Counted from the stretch's first letter, positions 44,949 to 58,530 are shown. The stretch: DNA of 64,000 nt from Archilochus colubris (GCA_023079485.1 CM041090.1:6632519-6696518), one strand, 5' to 3'. The notes: generated from the letters alone by a model not told the origin. Numbers and translations are program-made.

Positions 44949-45263
44949 TTAACTCATCCATGCTGGTCTCTTGCCTTCCTTTCCTGGTTTCTTATACCAT
45001 GGGATGTAGAGCTCCTGTATTCTGTGGAAAGCATCCTTAAAGATCTGCCACCTCTGTTCTGCTCCCTTGTCCCTAAGGGCAGTTTCCCAGGGGATTGACA
45101 AACTTCTTGAACAGCTGGAATTTGGGTTCCTAAAATTCAGGATCCTGTCTGCAGTTTTCCTGACCCTTCTCCTTCGGGACCATGAACCCCACCAGACTGT
45201 GGTGTTTGAAGTCCACCTCTGCAGTACATTACCACAGTAACTTCTGGCTTTCTCTTTCATCAT
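44949..45263 (-). mobile_element. CR1 LINE fragment, ORF2 linker between endonuclease and RT
   Basis: Read on the minus strand this encodes IPWETALRDKGAEQRWQIFK, then a DAFHRIQELYIP stretch and KKPGKEGKRPAWMS. This is the avian CR1 ORF2 segment found between the endonuclease and the reverse transcriptase (IPWE, WQIFK, GKRPAW are the recognisable pieces). The upstream part is frame-shifted and both ends are lost, so it is a dead internal fragment. The adjacent minus frame at 45,282-45,599 was not recognised and is not included. Confidence 0.8.
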
Positions 45264-46639
45264 TAGATGTTGGTTTGCTTCCTACACTTTTATCTGTCTC
45301 TGTTGCAATTCTTTTTTTAGTTCTTTGCAGCTTCCATTTTGTCTTTTTAAAAATACTAATTCTTTTTCCTGGCCACCAGACACTGAGGATTCACCTGAGG
45401 TCTCTGTGAATTCAGACACCCAGCTGGGCAGGGGTTTTGCCAAGCCTCTGTGCTTCAGTGCTCTTTTATTTAGTTTGGAGTAAAATGTTTCTTCTTTGGC
45501 TCCATGCAAAATCATATCTGACTCTCTTTGCAGCTGCTGCACTGGTGTTGTTTCCAAAATTTGCAAAGAAGTTTTGAGCCTTTTTTCTCTCCATCTCAAA
45601 ACCTGTTGGTGGATTTTGCAGTCTGGGTTTTCATGGCAGCAGGTTTGTAGTATTGGGTTTTAATGCTGGCAGCTAGACATGGGCACAGGATACTAGAACA
45701 CTGAGAGGCTGTACCAATAAAACTTGTATTCAAACTGATAGTTGCCAAAGGTGGAAATGCATTAATATTTCCCTGTACATCCACCCCAGGAAAGGCAGGT
45801 GAACAGGTCTAGGGGGAGCCATGTCACCTGCCAGTTCTCATTTCTGTAGGAATTAAATCAGTCTCATTTAGCCCCACTTCTGAATTTGTGTTTCAAGTGT
45901 GAGAATGAGTGCACCTCTGATTTACTTGAGGCCTCCCCAGGCCACACCATGTGTTTTCCAGATAATGAACTTCATCTCCCCCCAGTCAGCACCCCTGATG
46001 TTTGCCTTTCCAGCTGTTCATTATGCTCTCCTCTTGTCCTTTACTCTGCTAACTGCCAGCAGCTGAGTTAAGTTAAGATCTTGGAGATTTGCTCTCCAGA
46101 AGGAGCTGTGATAGAGATCCCCAGCACCCAGTTCACATGCAGAGCTAGGGCTGTTTACACCCTGCAGAGGATGCCCAGAGGCAGTCAGCAGGTGCTCTGT
46201 GCAGACCTCTCTGTTCCTGCTCCTTCTGGCAAGTGTGTCTGATGCTGCATCTATCCAGCCTGGAGGAGCAGTGATCAGGACCAGTTTAGATCCTGAAGGT
46301 GGGTGTATCTGTATTATCCCAGCATTTTATCCAAGCTGATGTCTGCCTCTTCCAGGCTGTATCAGGAGATATCCTGACTGAAGGACAGCACGAGGATGGA
46401 TGCTCTGGGTTAGTGCAGAGGCAGACATGAGTGCCTTTTATGTCCCCAGGCATGCACCTGGCAGAACCAGAAAGACTGTTTCTTGACAGGTTTATCAGTC
46501 CAAGGAAAAAAAGATCAATGCTTTTTCTTCTAGAGTATGAAATTAAGGCCAGCATTTGTGATTTCAACTAACCACCAGCTCTTGAGGTCTATGGCATCCT
46601 TAATCTAAAAAATTACCAACAATTTGTAACATGTAACTG

Positions 46640-46706
46640 TGGATTTGAGTGGACTGGAGGCTCTCAGAGGCCCCTTTCAACCTTAACTGTTCTGAGATTC
46701 TGTATA
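46640..46706 (+). mobile_element. Degraded CR1 3' terminus, plus orientation
   Basis: The stretch gtggatttgagtggactggaggctctcagaggcccctttcaaccttaactgttctgagattctgt follows the CR1 3' end (GGACTGGATGATCT..AGAGGTCCCTTCCAACCTTAA..ATTCTGTGATTCTGT). Only the last 65 bp or so can be recognised, and divergence is high. Confidence 0.6.
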
Positions 46707-49700
46707 GCACCAATACAAGTGATGCAGATGTCTCCTTGCAGTCTCTTCATATCTGAGTCCTTGGATGTGGCTGTGATGCCATACACTGCAGATGCACCAT
46801 ACTGCACTATGGTATTGTCCATATTACTGGTTTTTCATGATTTTTGCTTTGGGATCTGTGTATATGAATAACATTCCAGCCCAACAGGAATAGTTAATCC
46901 TGGTAAGTCCACACTACACTACTTAGTATGTGGAGAATCTTAGGTGTGCTCCTGGAATGCATTTCGCGGTGTAGCTAAATCTGGAAGTGATTCATCCCCT
47001 CTTCCCCATCACAGCTCTGCAGAGCAAAGCAGAGAGCAGCAGGTGGGCATTGTCAGGAAGCTCAGCCCAGAAGCTCACTCCTGATTTGGGCTAACATGCC
47101 AATAATACACATTCACCATCAGCCAGGTACTGATACTTCTCAGGGAAGTGCCTTGAGGATGACACTCCTGTCTCCCTTGTCTGGAATGGGTTTGTGTCAC
47201 ATGGTGGCACCCTTGCTAACCAAATAATGCTTCAGCTCCCACTGCAGCCTCCTCCTAGGAAAGACTTCACTCAGTAACTGGGGCTTGAATGCCTGTGCCA
47301 AAGTGGAAATCAGAGAATAGGTGGAAAGACTTAGAGGGCAGTGGAAAGCATAAAACTGAAAAGGATGGTGTGCCTGTGTAATGTGTACCATTTGTCCAGG
47401 TAACCTGGTAGTAGATGCAAAATGATAACACAAAGAGTAAAATCCCAACAGATTGATTGGTTGGTACTTATCATACCTGGCTATTTTGCTAAGAGAAATG
47501 GCAAACAGAGAATCATCAGTAGCAGTTAAGGATTTTGTGAAAGGTAAAGCAAGAACATGTCTCTGAATTCAAGCTGAAGGGACACTGCTTTGGCCACTGG
47601 CATCCTTGCCAGCTTCCTACCTTGGAGGGTGTTACTGGTTACCAAGTGCTCTTTAATTTGCCTTTCCACAGGTGAGGCAGGCTGCTGAGTTTAGTCACCT
47701 CAGTTTCATAGCTGTGTGTGCTTTGGGAGCCTCTCTGTCTGAGGAGACCAATCTGCCTGAGATTTTGCTGCTTGTCACGGTGCTGGCAGTGTCCAAAATC
47801 CAGGCTGGGGATCAGAGCTGTGTTCTCTGTTACATGCAGTTACAGTAGGACAGAAACTGTCTGCTCCTTACACTCCTTGCACTTTTACAGAGATCCTGCA
47901 AACTGCAGCAGCAAAAGCATGGCAATGTTTATTACTACAACTTTCTGTGCTTCATGTTTCTAGTTAAAAAGTAAAGACACCATCAGTTTCTAGTAGCCCA
48001 CTGACATAGCAGCCCCAAGTGACAGGAGGGAGATGGAGCCCAAACCCAACTCAATTTGTAGGCTTCATTTGTTCACTGGCCTAGGAAGAAATGTTTCTAA
48101 TTCAAAAAAACAATTATATTAGTTAATCTGGATGTATTGTCTAAGTCAGGATAAAATAATGCATTTTTGTATCTTGAGGGAATAGTCACAGAAATGCTGG
48201 AATGCCACTTTCTTTACTCCTGTGCAGTTTGAACTTTGGGTTGTCCCCAGAATGTCCTGTGGAGCAGCATATGTAGCCCTTAGCAATAGAAACATGAAGA
48301 ATAAGCAAAGTCAATCAGTGGAGTTTTCCACCATGTCTAGATCACTCATTCTGTATTTGCCATTCGCTTTGGTAAGTGCAAGTCATTTTCCATTATTTTG
48401 GCTGTTCATTGTGCAAATGAAACTGATTCATAGCTTAGACACCTTGACAAATTGAGTGGCAGTTTAGGATTGATATAACTGACTTGAAGAAGTATTATGC
48501 AACAATTTAATTCCACCAGGTAATAACAATTCCTAATATTTTCTGTTCAGTCTGCACTGAAGGTGCAAGCTTACTGTGATAACTGAATCAGTATAACAGG
48601 CACTGGTTCCCTCCTCCTCATACAAATACAGGAGGATTCCAGGACCTCTGAGAACACTCAGTGCTCTGACATCCATCCCTGCTGAGTGCTGGAGGTGATG
48701 GGAAGAGCCAGAGCTCCCACCTTGGGGCAGCCAGCTCTGGATCTGCAGAGGGAGCTTCAAACCATCACTGGGAAGCTGCTCAGGGCTGCTGGGACAAACC
48801 TGACTACAGCAGGGCTGCAGCAAAGAGGAGAGGGAGAAAACAGCAGATGGTGCCTCAAGATCAGACTTGGCCTAAAGATTGAGACTGAAGAGGGCAAATT
48901 AATTACCATCTTGTACCTCTGTGTAATTACCCTGGGTTATGCGGTGAACGTACATCATCCTTTAAGTGAAATATTTCCATGGTTTCAGGCACCATAAGGA
49001 AATCATAGGAGCTGTCAAATGCTGTTCCTTATTTCCAAGGGGGAGAGAAAGGCAAGAAGGAGGATTTTAACTTCCAGCCAGTTTCCCTGCTATTTATACT
49101 ACTTCTCATCAGACAGAGAGTAGTTTTAACAGCCTCCCCTCCCATCCATGGCATGTCAAGAGTGGCCACACTGAGGTGTTGTTTGTTCCACTCTGTGGGA
49201 AGATAATGGTGTGATACTGGAATGTCTAAGACATGTCTCTTTAGGACTAAAATGACATATAAAGAAAAATTAATGTATCCTAATTTACCTTCCTTTCTAA
49301 ACAGAGGAAGCAGAAACAGGTTAGAAAAAGTAATGCATTTTTATCTTTACAAAGGGGGAGCTGAAGGGTGAAGTGTGGTCCCTGTCACACAGGAATCTGT
49401 GTCCTGTCACTGTGGCCACTCAGGTAATGCAAAACTCACTTTTCATCCCAGGTGATGGAGCTTTGCCCCTTGCTGCTTGACGAGAGAAGTGGGAGGCCAG
49501 ATGTAGGGTTGAAATTGCTTCTTTGTTAGGTCCTGTAGTGGCTTCTTTCTTGCAAAAGATATAATTAATACCAGGCTGTATTCAGATTTCTTTAATTGTT
49601 TGGGAATACTTAGGTTCTTTTGATTTCCCTTGGATTTCTTTTGTTTTTTTTTTCCCCCTGAGGCTTAAAATATTGGAACAATATAACAATTATATATTTT

Positions 49701-50904
49701 TAGAGGTAGGCTGCATTTCTGCTGTTTCTAAGCACTCTTGTGAAGCTGTGATGTTTAGTAACAGTGGCTGATTTGTAAAGCTATGCATCAGAAGTACATA
49801 CCTGAAGGCTAGATGGGGCTTTTCCCAGTGGTGGGAAATACACCAGTGCCAAATGTACATCAAAATCCAGAATGGAAAGGGCTTTAATGGCAGATGACCA
49901 CCTTATTGCATTCACAAACCTCCATCATGGTTTGTTTTATGGGATGGGACTGTGAACATCACTTCCACAGACCCCTAACACTTTACACTGAATTTAGGAC
50001 AATGTGAAGCAGCATAGGATATTAAAGCAGATGCTTTAATTTTTAGCCATTGGAATCAGTTAGAATGGTTGTGAGTGTACTGGATATCCTGATCTTGTAT
50101 TTCTGTCTGAACATACCCTTTGTCCAGAGTCTGGAGAAGGGGGTGTAAGAGTTGGCTAAGTCTTTTCTCTATCTTTCAGTGTGTTCTCAGATAAGCAACC
50201 CTCTGTCCAAGAACTACACTATTAATTCTCTTTGAAATACTCAAATGATGTATGTGGAACAGAAAAGACTTTAAAGGCTAAAATATTTTAAAAGATTTTA
50301 ATCTAATCCTTTTCTAAAATCATGTAGTATAGCTGGCAGTCATCCCTGACAAGTTGTCCCACTGTTTGTGTTTTCAAACCATCAGCATTAACTTGCTGGG
50401 GTGATTTGTGTTTGTTTTTTCAAATGCCAGAAACAAAGCCTGAAGAAAATAAAACAGACAAGAAGGCACACCAGATCCCATGTAGCCCTACAGTGTATAG
50501 ATAGAAAAATTACAGTAAATACCCACTGTAAAAGAAAACAAGGCTAGTTAGCATATTTGTTTTATGGACAACACCCAAATCTGATTTCACATTAAAAAAA
50601 TCCACTCATAACTCAGCAAAGGATAATGATCAGTGACTCCTCCAGCAGGGAGAGACATCTCCTTTATTTTACTATTCAATTTTGGCAACAAGTTACAGTC
50701 TCTGTCTTTATCCAGGGTTTCCGTATCAGTGACACCACTCAAATTCCTTTGCAGTGGGTTTCAAATCAATGCATGTGTGTACATGCTATATGAAGACCTC
50801 AGAGTTTGTAAGTTCTGGTTAAAATGCACCCTTCCAGTTTAGTGGAATAATACATTATGAGTTTTCCTCTGCAAAAATTAAAAATGAAACACCTGTAAAA
50901 GTCT

Positions 50905-51165
50905 GGTCTCAATTTCAGAATCTGGATCCAGTAACAGAATCTCTTCAGCTTCAGTGGGACTGCTCATATCAGGAGGTGCTGACATAATCCCAAACAACTC
51001 CATCTGCTCAGCTCCCAGATTCATTTTTTCATCTTGATCAGATAGTGCTTCTCTACCATCTTTTTTCTTGTTGTCTTCTTCCTGCTTTTTCATATTATAT
51101 ATTAGTTGAAAGAGGTTCTTCATATCAACAACCAGAGGCTCAGCCTGTTGTGCTGTTATTATGGC
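50905..51165 (-). pseudogene. DAB2: DAB2-like fragment (probable retrocopy), antisense within SLC1A2 intron 1
   Basis: On the minus strand an uninterrupted 87-codon stretch reads AIITAQQAEPLVVDMKNLFQ, then LIYNMKKQEEDNKKK and EQMELFGIMSAPPDMSSPTE, ending LLLDPDSEIET. It follows human DAB2 (AIKTGQQAEPLVVDLKDLFQ ... QMDLFGDMSTPPDLNSPTE ... SEIDT), the end of the PTB domain and the start of the clathrin-adaptor region. About a dozen residues are missing in the KKK/EAL part. Upstream the frame meets TAA and similarity fades; downstream it fades after SEIET. Because several parental exons are probably fused without introns, a retrocopy or pseudogene fragment is the best reading. A paralogous or duplicated genomic piece cannot be excluded. 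Confidence 0.75.
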
Positions 51166-51206
51166 ATTTTATTACATTTCACCATTCATTTCCATGCCCG
51201 CCACTT

Positions 51207-51317
51207 ACCTCATGCTCATTGTAACGGGGAGGGATGCTCAGGGTGGAGGATTCTTTTCCTTGGAGTCTTTTTTCTTGGCCTGCTGCTCCTTCTGTTTCTT
51301 CTGAGATTTAGGATGAA
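51207..51317 (-). other. Unassigned exon-like Lys-rich segment with a splice donor, antisense
   Basis: Directly upstream of the DAB2-like piece on the minus strand lies a frame reading HPKSQKKQKEQQAKKKDSKE and then KNPPP, ending in TGA. In a shifted frame it continues SIPPRYNEHE up to CATGAG followed by gtaagt, a perfect-looking donor (GT at 51,208-51,207). I do not recognise the protein. It may be a decayed part of the same retrocopy, with the Lys-rich DAB2 N-terminus as a weak candidate, or unrelated low-complexity DNA. Confidence 0.3.
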
Positions 51318-54300
51318 TAGAATTTATCATATACTATCTTATTGTTTGTATTAGTTCTGTTATTTCATTAAATTAAACCAGCCTTGTACTGCTGGATAGC
51401 TTCTGCCAGCCTTGGTCACACTTGTGCCCCTGGGCGTGTGCTTCTCAGTGACTCCAAGTGCAAACACCCACATCCATGTGTATGGACATCAGTGTTTAAA
51501 GTATAGGCTCCTAAATCATATTTTTTCTTCAGAATATTGTCAATAGTTGGCCACCTGAACAAGAACTGGACTTTATAGTTACTAGAACCAATTCATGGTA
51601 CAAATATCTGGTTGTAAAAGAAGTGAGGAAACTGGGTATTTTAGGATTTTCACAGTGTAATCCAGACAGTTCTTTCAGTGGGGGAAAGGTAGGTATTCTA
51701 CTTGTTTGTTACTTTTATAAGCTTTATTCATTGCAAGAATGAATACAAAATAATTACAAAGGGATGTGGAGAAGGTGAGATACATTTATCTGCAGCTCTC
51801 CTGGCCATGGTTTATTTGGGTTTGCCAGGACAGATTGCTCTAATTATTTGCCCATCTTCTGGCAATCACTTCTTATCAGTTGTAATATAGGACAATTTCA
51901 TTTCATGTTTACTCTTTGTTAGTGAGGCTGTTGCCTGTGGGGATGGCAGGAAGAAAGCAGTGTCAGAGGAATGTGCTGGTCCTGGCTTTCATAGGGTATG
52001 GGATACCTGTAATGAGTAAATTCTGATGCTTTCTTGGATTGCCTGTTTGTCTGAATTTCTGTCTTTAGAAGCCCTTCACAGCTACTCACAGGCATGTTAG
52101 CACCCTAACTAGAAAAACTTGCCTTCTGTGAAGCCAGTTATTTTGCTAATTAGCTGAGCACTCCCTACAATGCACTAATGCTTCACCCAGGTACCCTTAA
52201 AGCAAAGGTGAAGTAGCTGTCTATACCTTGAAAGTACAGAATTGCCAGCATGGTACCTCTGCCTGCACTGTGATAGATTTCCAGTGCAGACAGGCCTGAG
52301 AGTTTTAAAGGCTTTGCCATCCTGAGGAAAAAAAGAAAAACCACATCTTCTTTCAATTCACTGTGAGTTTCAGTAACTTTGTTTTCTTTGGCTGGGTTCT
52401 GAATGCAGCTGCCCAGATGGGGCCAGGAGGTAGGGGTAAAGAACTGATTTTGACTTTTTTCTTATTTCTGAATACCAGCTAGCAGTACACAAGACACTGC
52501 AAGTTTGAGCCTGGTAGCTAATAAATCTGCTAGATTTTATGCACAAAATGAATTTAACCCATACTTACCTGTCTTAGAAATATAATGCAGCTGTGCAGGC
52601 CTTTGCTTGTTGCAGGCTTTGCGTTTTGTTAACAGTAAATGCTGTCATACAGTCGTATATAAATACAAGGACAAAACAAGGCCGTATGGGAGGGTGTAAT
52701 TAGAACTGGAAAAAAAAAAAAAGTGAGCACCAAAAAAGACTTGAAAAAGCAGAAGCAAGCTTAGTCGCTGCTTCCCTAATGAGGCTGTTAGGAAAGTGCT
52801 CACAGATGGTAAGTGGACTTTTTAATGAAATACCATAAATAGACTCCATTGAGGAATACACTGACAACATCACTTCCAAGTTACAGTTGTGGTGTGACAT
52901 TACTCTGTTGAAGAAACACAAGCCTATAATTCAGCTCTGCCAGCAAATGGACATCAATGTCTTACCATATGTAAGAAAACCCTTCATAATACTCAGATAT
53001 GCTTTATAATATGCAGTATGATCATTTTGAAAATTATATCTGTTATTTTCTTCAGGTGGTCCCCAAAGCAGGAAGGAAAAGAAATGGTTATTTATATCAC
53101 CAAACCCAGCTAATCTCATTTTTTTAAAGAAGAGGGGAAAGATCAGTCTTTATTCTCCCCTATTTGTGTACTACTGCTGTGTTTGAATTTAGAGTAACTT
53201 GCTGGTAAAACTTGGACTGGGACATGTAGGTGGATGCTTGAGGTAATGAAAGAGCAAGGCTTGGTCAGAAATGGGCTTTGTTATTGCCTTTTGATGCAGT
53301 TATTCTCAGGTGCAGGGCTTTCAAATCCCTGGTGCTGAGCTCTTTCTGCCTATGCTGGGAGCTGGGGGATGCGAGGCAGCTCCAGAGGAGTCAGTGGTGT
53401 GGCTGTGGGTGTCACTTACCTGATGTCTGGGATTACTGCGATGTGTCTGGCAGTGTGCTAAGCCTTTTGCTCAGCCTGGGCAGCATCTGTTTCTGTCTGC
53501 TCTTTGCTGCTCTCTCAAGCCCTGGGAGTCAGGGCCGTGGTGCCCCAGTCCTTTTGCAAGCTTCCTGATAGATCAGGATGGGAGTTGGTGTTGTAGGGCT
53601 GAGATCTCCATCAGATCTTCAGAAGGGAACCTGAACCAAAGGCCAGACTGCCAACAGCACTGATTCTCTAGGAAGTAAAAATTCTGTATAGACCGCTGGA
53701 TAGCATTCTTAATGTGTTTAATACAATACTTAAGTGTGGTTACTCATAATCTAGTGCAGCACAACAAGAAAGTATGAATTATCTTTCTCTCACCTGTTAC
53801 CACTGTCTCACTATTATCTTATTCACAGTCCTCCCCAAATACACATATGCTGAGCTGCGAAATTGCTTTTCAGAGCTTAGTTATATGCAGTTTCTCTGAA
53901 TCTTTTTCCCTAGCTTTTGGTTTTAACCTGAATCACAGTTACCTGATGACTTTACTTCATGTTAGCATTCTTTACCTACTCTAGGTCTGAGTGGATTCAG
54001 CGCTCATGAATGATGTTGAACAAGCAAACCTAAAGAATAGATTTCAGTTGGTATCTCTCCATGGGCAGGAAGGTCTCATTGCTGCTTCAGTATGGTCCTC
54101 CAGAGAGGTGTCCAAATATTCAAGCATCTGATTTGTGTATGTTAGAAAAATCCCACCCTGTCTCTTCCAGGGGGTTAATTCAGTCCTAACACACAATTTA
54201 TCCTACTACAAGTAGTGATTTATTTGTCTGTGGGACTGCTTCCTAGGAGTGGGAATCACTTCTTTCATATATGACAAAAATGCTCTCATTGGTGTGTGTT

Positions 54301-57300
54301 TCAGGCACAGCCAGGATGGATTGGGTGCCAGGACGAGCCCAGCTCCCCTCCCTTAAACATCCAGTTCCATTGGCAGCACCAACACCCTCTGCTATGTGAA
54401 ATTCCCTCTGTCTCTCTTGCAATACCAACCCTGATGTGGTGCTGTGCTCTTGCTAAAGCCACCAGAGTGGCCCCATTAGCCAAGCAAAGCTGACTGCATG
54501 TGTGCAACCCATGCAGATGTGAATCATATGCTGTTAATAAAAACAACTACTTCAAGAGGATAAAAATTACCTAAACTACAAGACCCTCATTTTGAAATCA
54601 TGAATAGCACTGCAAAGCATCTCATGCATCCATCACAGCTCCTTCTTACTCACTTTCCTGCTGTGCAAAAGGATGACACAGACTTTTATGGCCAAAGGAC
54701 ACAAACCAAAGTTGTTCTAACTCAACAGTGAGGGTGTTTTTATGGGATCCTCTGTGCCAATGTGCTGCGACTGATGCTGCCTTGGGAGAAACAAATCCCA
54801 TTATAATGTGAACACGAAACCCAGCAAGTATTGTACAGGAAGCGTACTGAGAAGGAAAAAAAAAAACCTCACAAACAAACCTGAAGAGTATTTCTCTCAG
54901 CTAGGGGACCTTGCAGACAGTGAGATATTTTCTGCTTGTCATTCTACTGACTTCAGTGCAGTTCTGTCAATTTACATCAGCGGAGATGTGACCTTCTCTT
55001 TGCATGAAATTTATCCAGACAATCTGTATTTATTTATTTATAATTTATGCAGACAATCCATCATTCAGTCAGGTGTAGGCTGTGTTTTATGGAACAGGCT
55101 CATCTTTAGCATACACACATCTACCCCTTGTCAAGACGTGCACTGTTCACATCCAGAGCAGCCCAATTATGTTTTTATGAATCAGAGATCTCAGACATTA
55201 CTATGACAAAGTAATACTGCCAGTCAGGTATAATTATTAATGGTTTTCAGCAGCAGAAAATGCAAAATCCTATTCCTTATGGGCGTGCACTGTGATGTGG
55301 TGTTTTATTGAGAAAACAGTGCAAGACTTGTAAGCACTGGGATTTCACAATATTTTATGTAAGCTATAAGATCTGTTTTTTTCATTACATATTTTCCTAG
55401 AGCTACGTCACCAATTCAAGCTTTCAGCAGGTCTAGCAATTTATTGAAAGTTAAGAAATTACCATATTAAATTACAATCTGGGTGGTAAATATAAAACTC
55501 AAAAGGTAGGGAAATATGTAACTGGTGCCTGCTAGTTTTTCATACGGCTTTTCTATGCAGAAATAGAATTTTTTATAAGTTATTGCAGAATATTTTAAGG
55601 TTTCAATTAGACATTCTGTAATGCACTAGCTTTTTTCTGACCAATACTTATGTAGAAAAAGATTATGGTGCTCTAATTTCCCAAGAAAACATGATATAAA
55701 TTGATGAGCTCTGAAATCCTGGTGTTAGACCACCTGCCCTACCCCCCAGTGATATATTTCAAACATTTTCTTTTTATTTTTTTTTCCCAGAAATTCTTAC
55801 TAGGGTTTAGTATGAAAAGCATCATGAGGAGAAGAGGGCAATTCATTTGGAAATGAAACATGTCAGTGTTATGAGTTGAGGACAGAATATTTTTAATTTT
55901 TAATATCAAGATCAACATATACTTTTGTGTTCTGGTGTTGGCAAAACCAGCAGCTCTTCTCTGAAGGATCAGGTGACTCCTTTACACTTAAAAAACTGAT
56001 CAACACAATGGTTAAGTTTTCAAAAAGTTCTGAATTCATGCTGGTGGAAGACTTTACAGCTTTAAATATACTTAAAGATGTGATCCTGATTATCAGTTTC
56101 TCTTATGTATGTACAATCAGTTTTCTTTAGTTTTATTCTTACTTTCCTCACTAAAGGAGTTGATTGGTGATTCCAGATAAGAATTATGTTTCTGGTAGTG
56201 TCAAAAATTGTCATAAAAATAGGACAGTATTTGAAAATGTGATGTAAGAAACACATAGGTATTAGTCTACCCTATTCATGGTCTGTGACTGCATTCTAAA
56301 AGCCATGAATATTTAACAGATATACCAGGGAAGACATTCAGTAGATGTTGTTATGATCAAAAATACTAGGGCTCTGATCCTGAATTTGTTTATTGCATTG
56401 ACAAGATAATCGAGTAAATATCAATCACATCATAATTTTTTTCCACCTAGGACTAATATGCCCCCCCCACAGTCTGTCCCAGAGAGGTGAGTTCTCCTGT
56501 TTGATCTGGAAGGGCTGCATGTAGGTCTCTCACTGGGCTCTGCTTCTGGCTGGAGGGACCTTTCAGAGCTGGGGAGCTGAGGCAAGGTTCTGTGCACAGC
56601 TCTGGCCTCATGGGACTTGTGTCTGTGGGATAAATTCAGAGTTTGCTCTAGGACTATGCAGCTTAACCAAAGTCTTCTCCTTCCAGCTCCAACTTTTCCT
56701 GTTGTGATGGCTGTGGTATATTCAGATGCCATTGCAGGCTGATAATTACCTCTGTAATCTTTATTAGTGCAGATTTTTCCACAGCTATTTTCTCTCCACA
56801 CTCCACCTAGGCTTTGAAATACAGGAATAAAACTAAAGACAGGCTTTACATCCCGGGTTTCAAAAGCAGAGCTGTTGATCTGGGACAGATATTAAAACCC
56901 CATCAGCTGAACAGCTGAGAGCTGCCTGGTTACCCATCCAGCACATACAGTCCTCTGGGAAAAAGATAAAACCAGGAAATCAGAGCTGAGACACCTGGTA
57001 TTGATCATTTCTAGATAAATCAATACACTGAAGATTATCATCTTTTTTTTGCCAATAGTTCAAGCCAAATCATGTTTCACTGCAACTTTATAGAGGTCAA
57101 TGTGTGATCCCTTTTAGAGGCAAGGGGAGACCTCAGCTGTCAGCAAAGCTGAAAGCAGATTGGGAAAATATCTGACCACAAATGAGTGGCAGCATAACAA
57201 GCTTCCTGGAAAAACTTGAAGTTCAAAGCACATTTTCTTGTCATGTTTTTGTTAAAAGTAAGATTTCTGTACGAGGCCCCTAAAGTAAGAAGGAGAAGCA

Positions 57301-58307
57301 GAGATAGCCTTCTCTGGTATTGCTGTGGAAAGCACAAAGAGTGATTTTAGTGGAAACTTTAATAAGTTAATAGTCTAAGGACATTCTTCTGCTAAGCTCT
57401 AAGCTGAGACGTGGTGCTGCAGGTTCAGACAAGTATTTGTACCTTCAGGAAAGGAAGGAAATTAATCTGCTTGGTCTTCGTGATTTATAAAGAGAGTTAT
57501 AAAGAGTATTCAGATGAAAAAAAAATGAAACAAGAGAAAATGAGCTTAAATTTACTGAAAAAAATCCAAATGCATGCATTTATTTATTAATTACATGATT
57601 CATTAGACAGTTTCAGAGATTGTGATGAGAGCAGTGGAAGATAAATTACTTAAAACGTTAATAAACAAGTTGGACAAATCACTAATAAATCACAAAGCAC
57701 ACCACCTGAACTGCCTAGAAAGTGTCCAGATGACCTAATACATATCTAGTTGGGAGATTTGAGAGGAGAAAGGTCCAAAGGAAATTTTAAAAATTCTCCC
57801 CTCTTTTTTCTACTGTGGGATTCTCTTGTCCTCTGGGGTTTTGAGACCTACCATATTCTATCTGGGTATATTTGGTATGCAAAAGAGAAAGGGGAGCATT
57901 TCTTAATCTCCAGTTTCTTCATCACTGCAGCATCTGCTCCACTGTACAAAAGATGCCTGGTAGCAGAATAGTACATCTAGGTGTCATTTCACCAGAAGAC
58001 GTTAATTATCCAGTGTTTTCTTGTACTTGCATTGTCTTGATTCCCTCCCTGAGATGGAAAGGAAAGGAGAATTATTTAAACATGGCACAGAAGAGTTCAA
58101 GCCTGGTTTTGCAGTGCCTGCTCTCATATCAGTCCCTGTGTGGTTATTTGGAAGAATGAAGGCTCCATTCTTCTACCAGCAGAGCACAGCAGGAAGCTAA
58201 AGCCAAGGTTTTTTTTTCTTACTGAAAGAATTCAGGCTAAGGTCTGTGCCTGAGAGGAGGTGGAATGGTGAGGTGCCTGCCACAATCATTACTCCGGCAC
58301 AGCTCAG

Positions 58308-58447
58308 GAAAATCACAGAAAGTGAGGGGTTGGAAGGGACCCTGAAAGGGGTTGGAAGGGACCAATGCCCCCTGTCAGAGCAAGGTCACCTGAAGGAGAT
58401 GACAGAGGACACATCCAGGTGGCTTTGAATGTCTTCAGAGAGTGGGG
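58308..58447 (-). mobile_element. CR1 LINE 3' end fragment, minus orientation
   Basis: The + strand reads cacagaaagtgaggggttggaagggaccctgaaag..., then ccccctgtcagagcaaggtcacctg and acatccaggtggctttgaatgtcttcagagag, the reverse complement of a CR1 3' end. A short internal duplication of ggggttggaagggacc is visible at 58,326-58,362. The fragment is about 140 bp. Confidence 0.85.
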
Positions 58448-58504
58448 GGGAAAGGGCACTGAGAATTGGCAGCTGCAAGGCTGGGAGTAGAGAAGAGGTT
58501 GGTC

Positions 58505-58530
58505 GGTCTGTCTGTCTATCTGTCTGTCTC
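58505..58530. repeat. (GTCT)n simple repeat
   Basis: Six GTCT units, one changed to ATCT, lie 60 bp beyond the CR1 fragment. Confidence 0.9.

Noticed and set aside
45282..45599. 105-codon minus frame next to the CR1 ORF2 fragment
   Set aside because: It might be part of a mobile element, but I could not match it to CR1 or a retroviral protein, so it is left unassigned.
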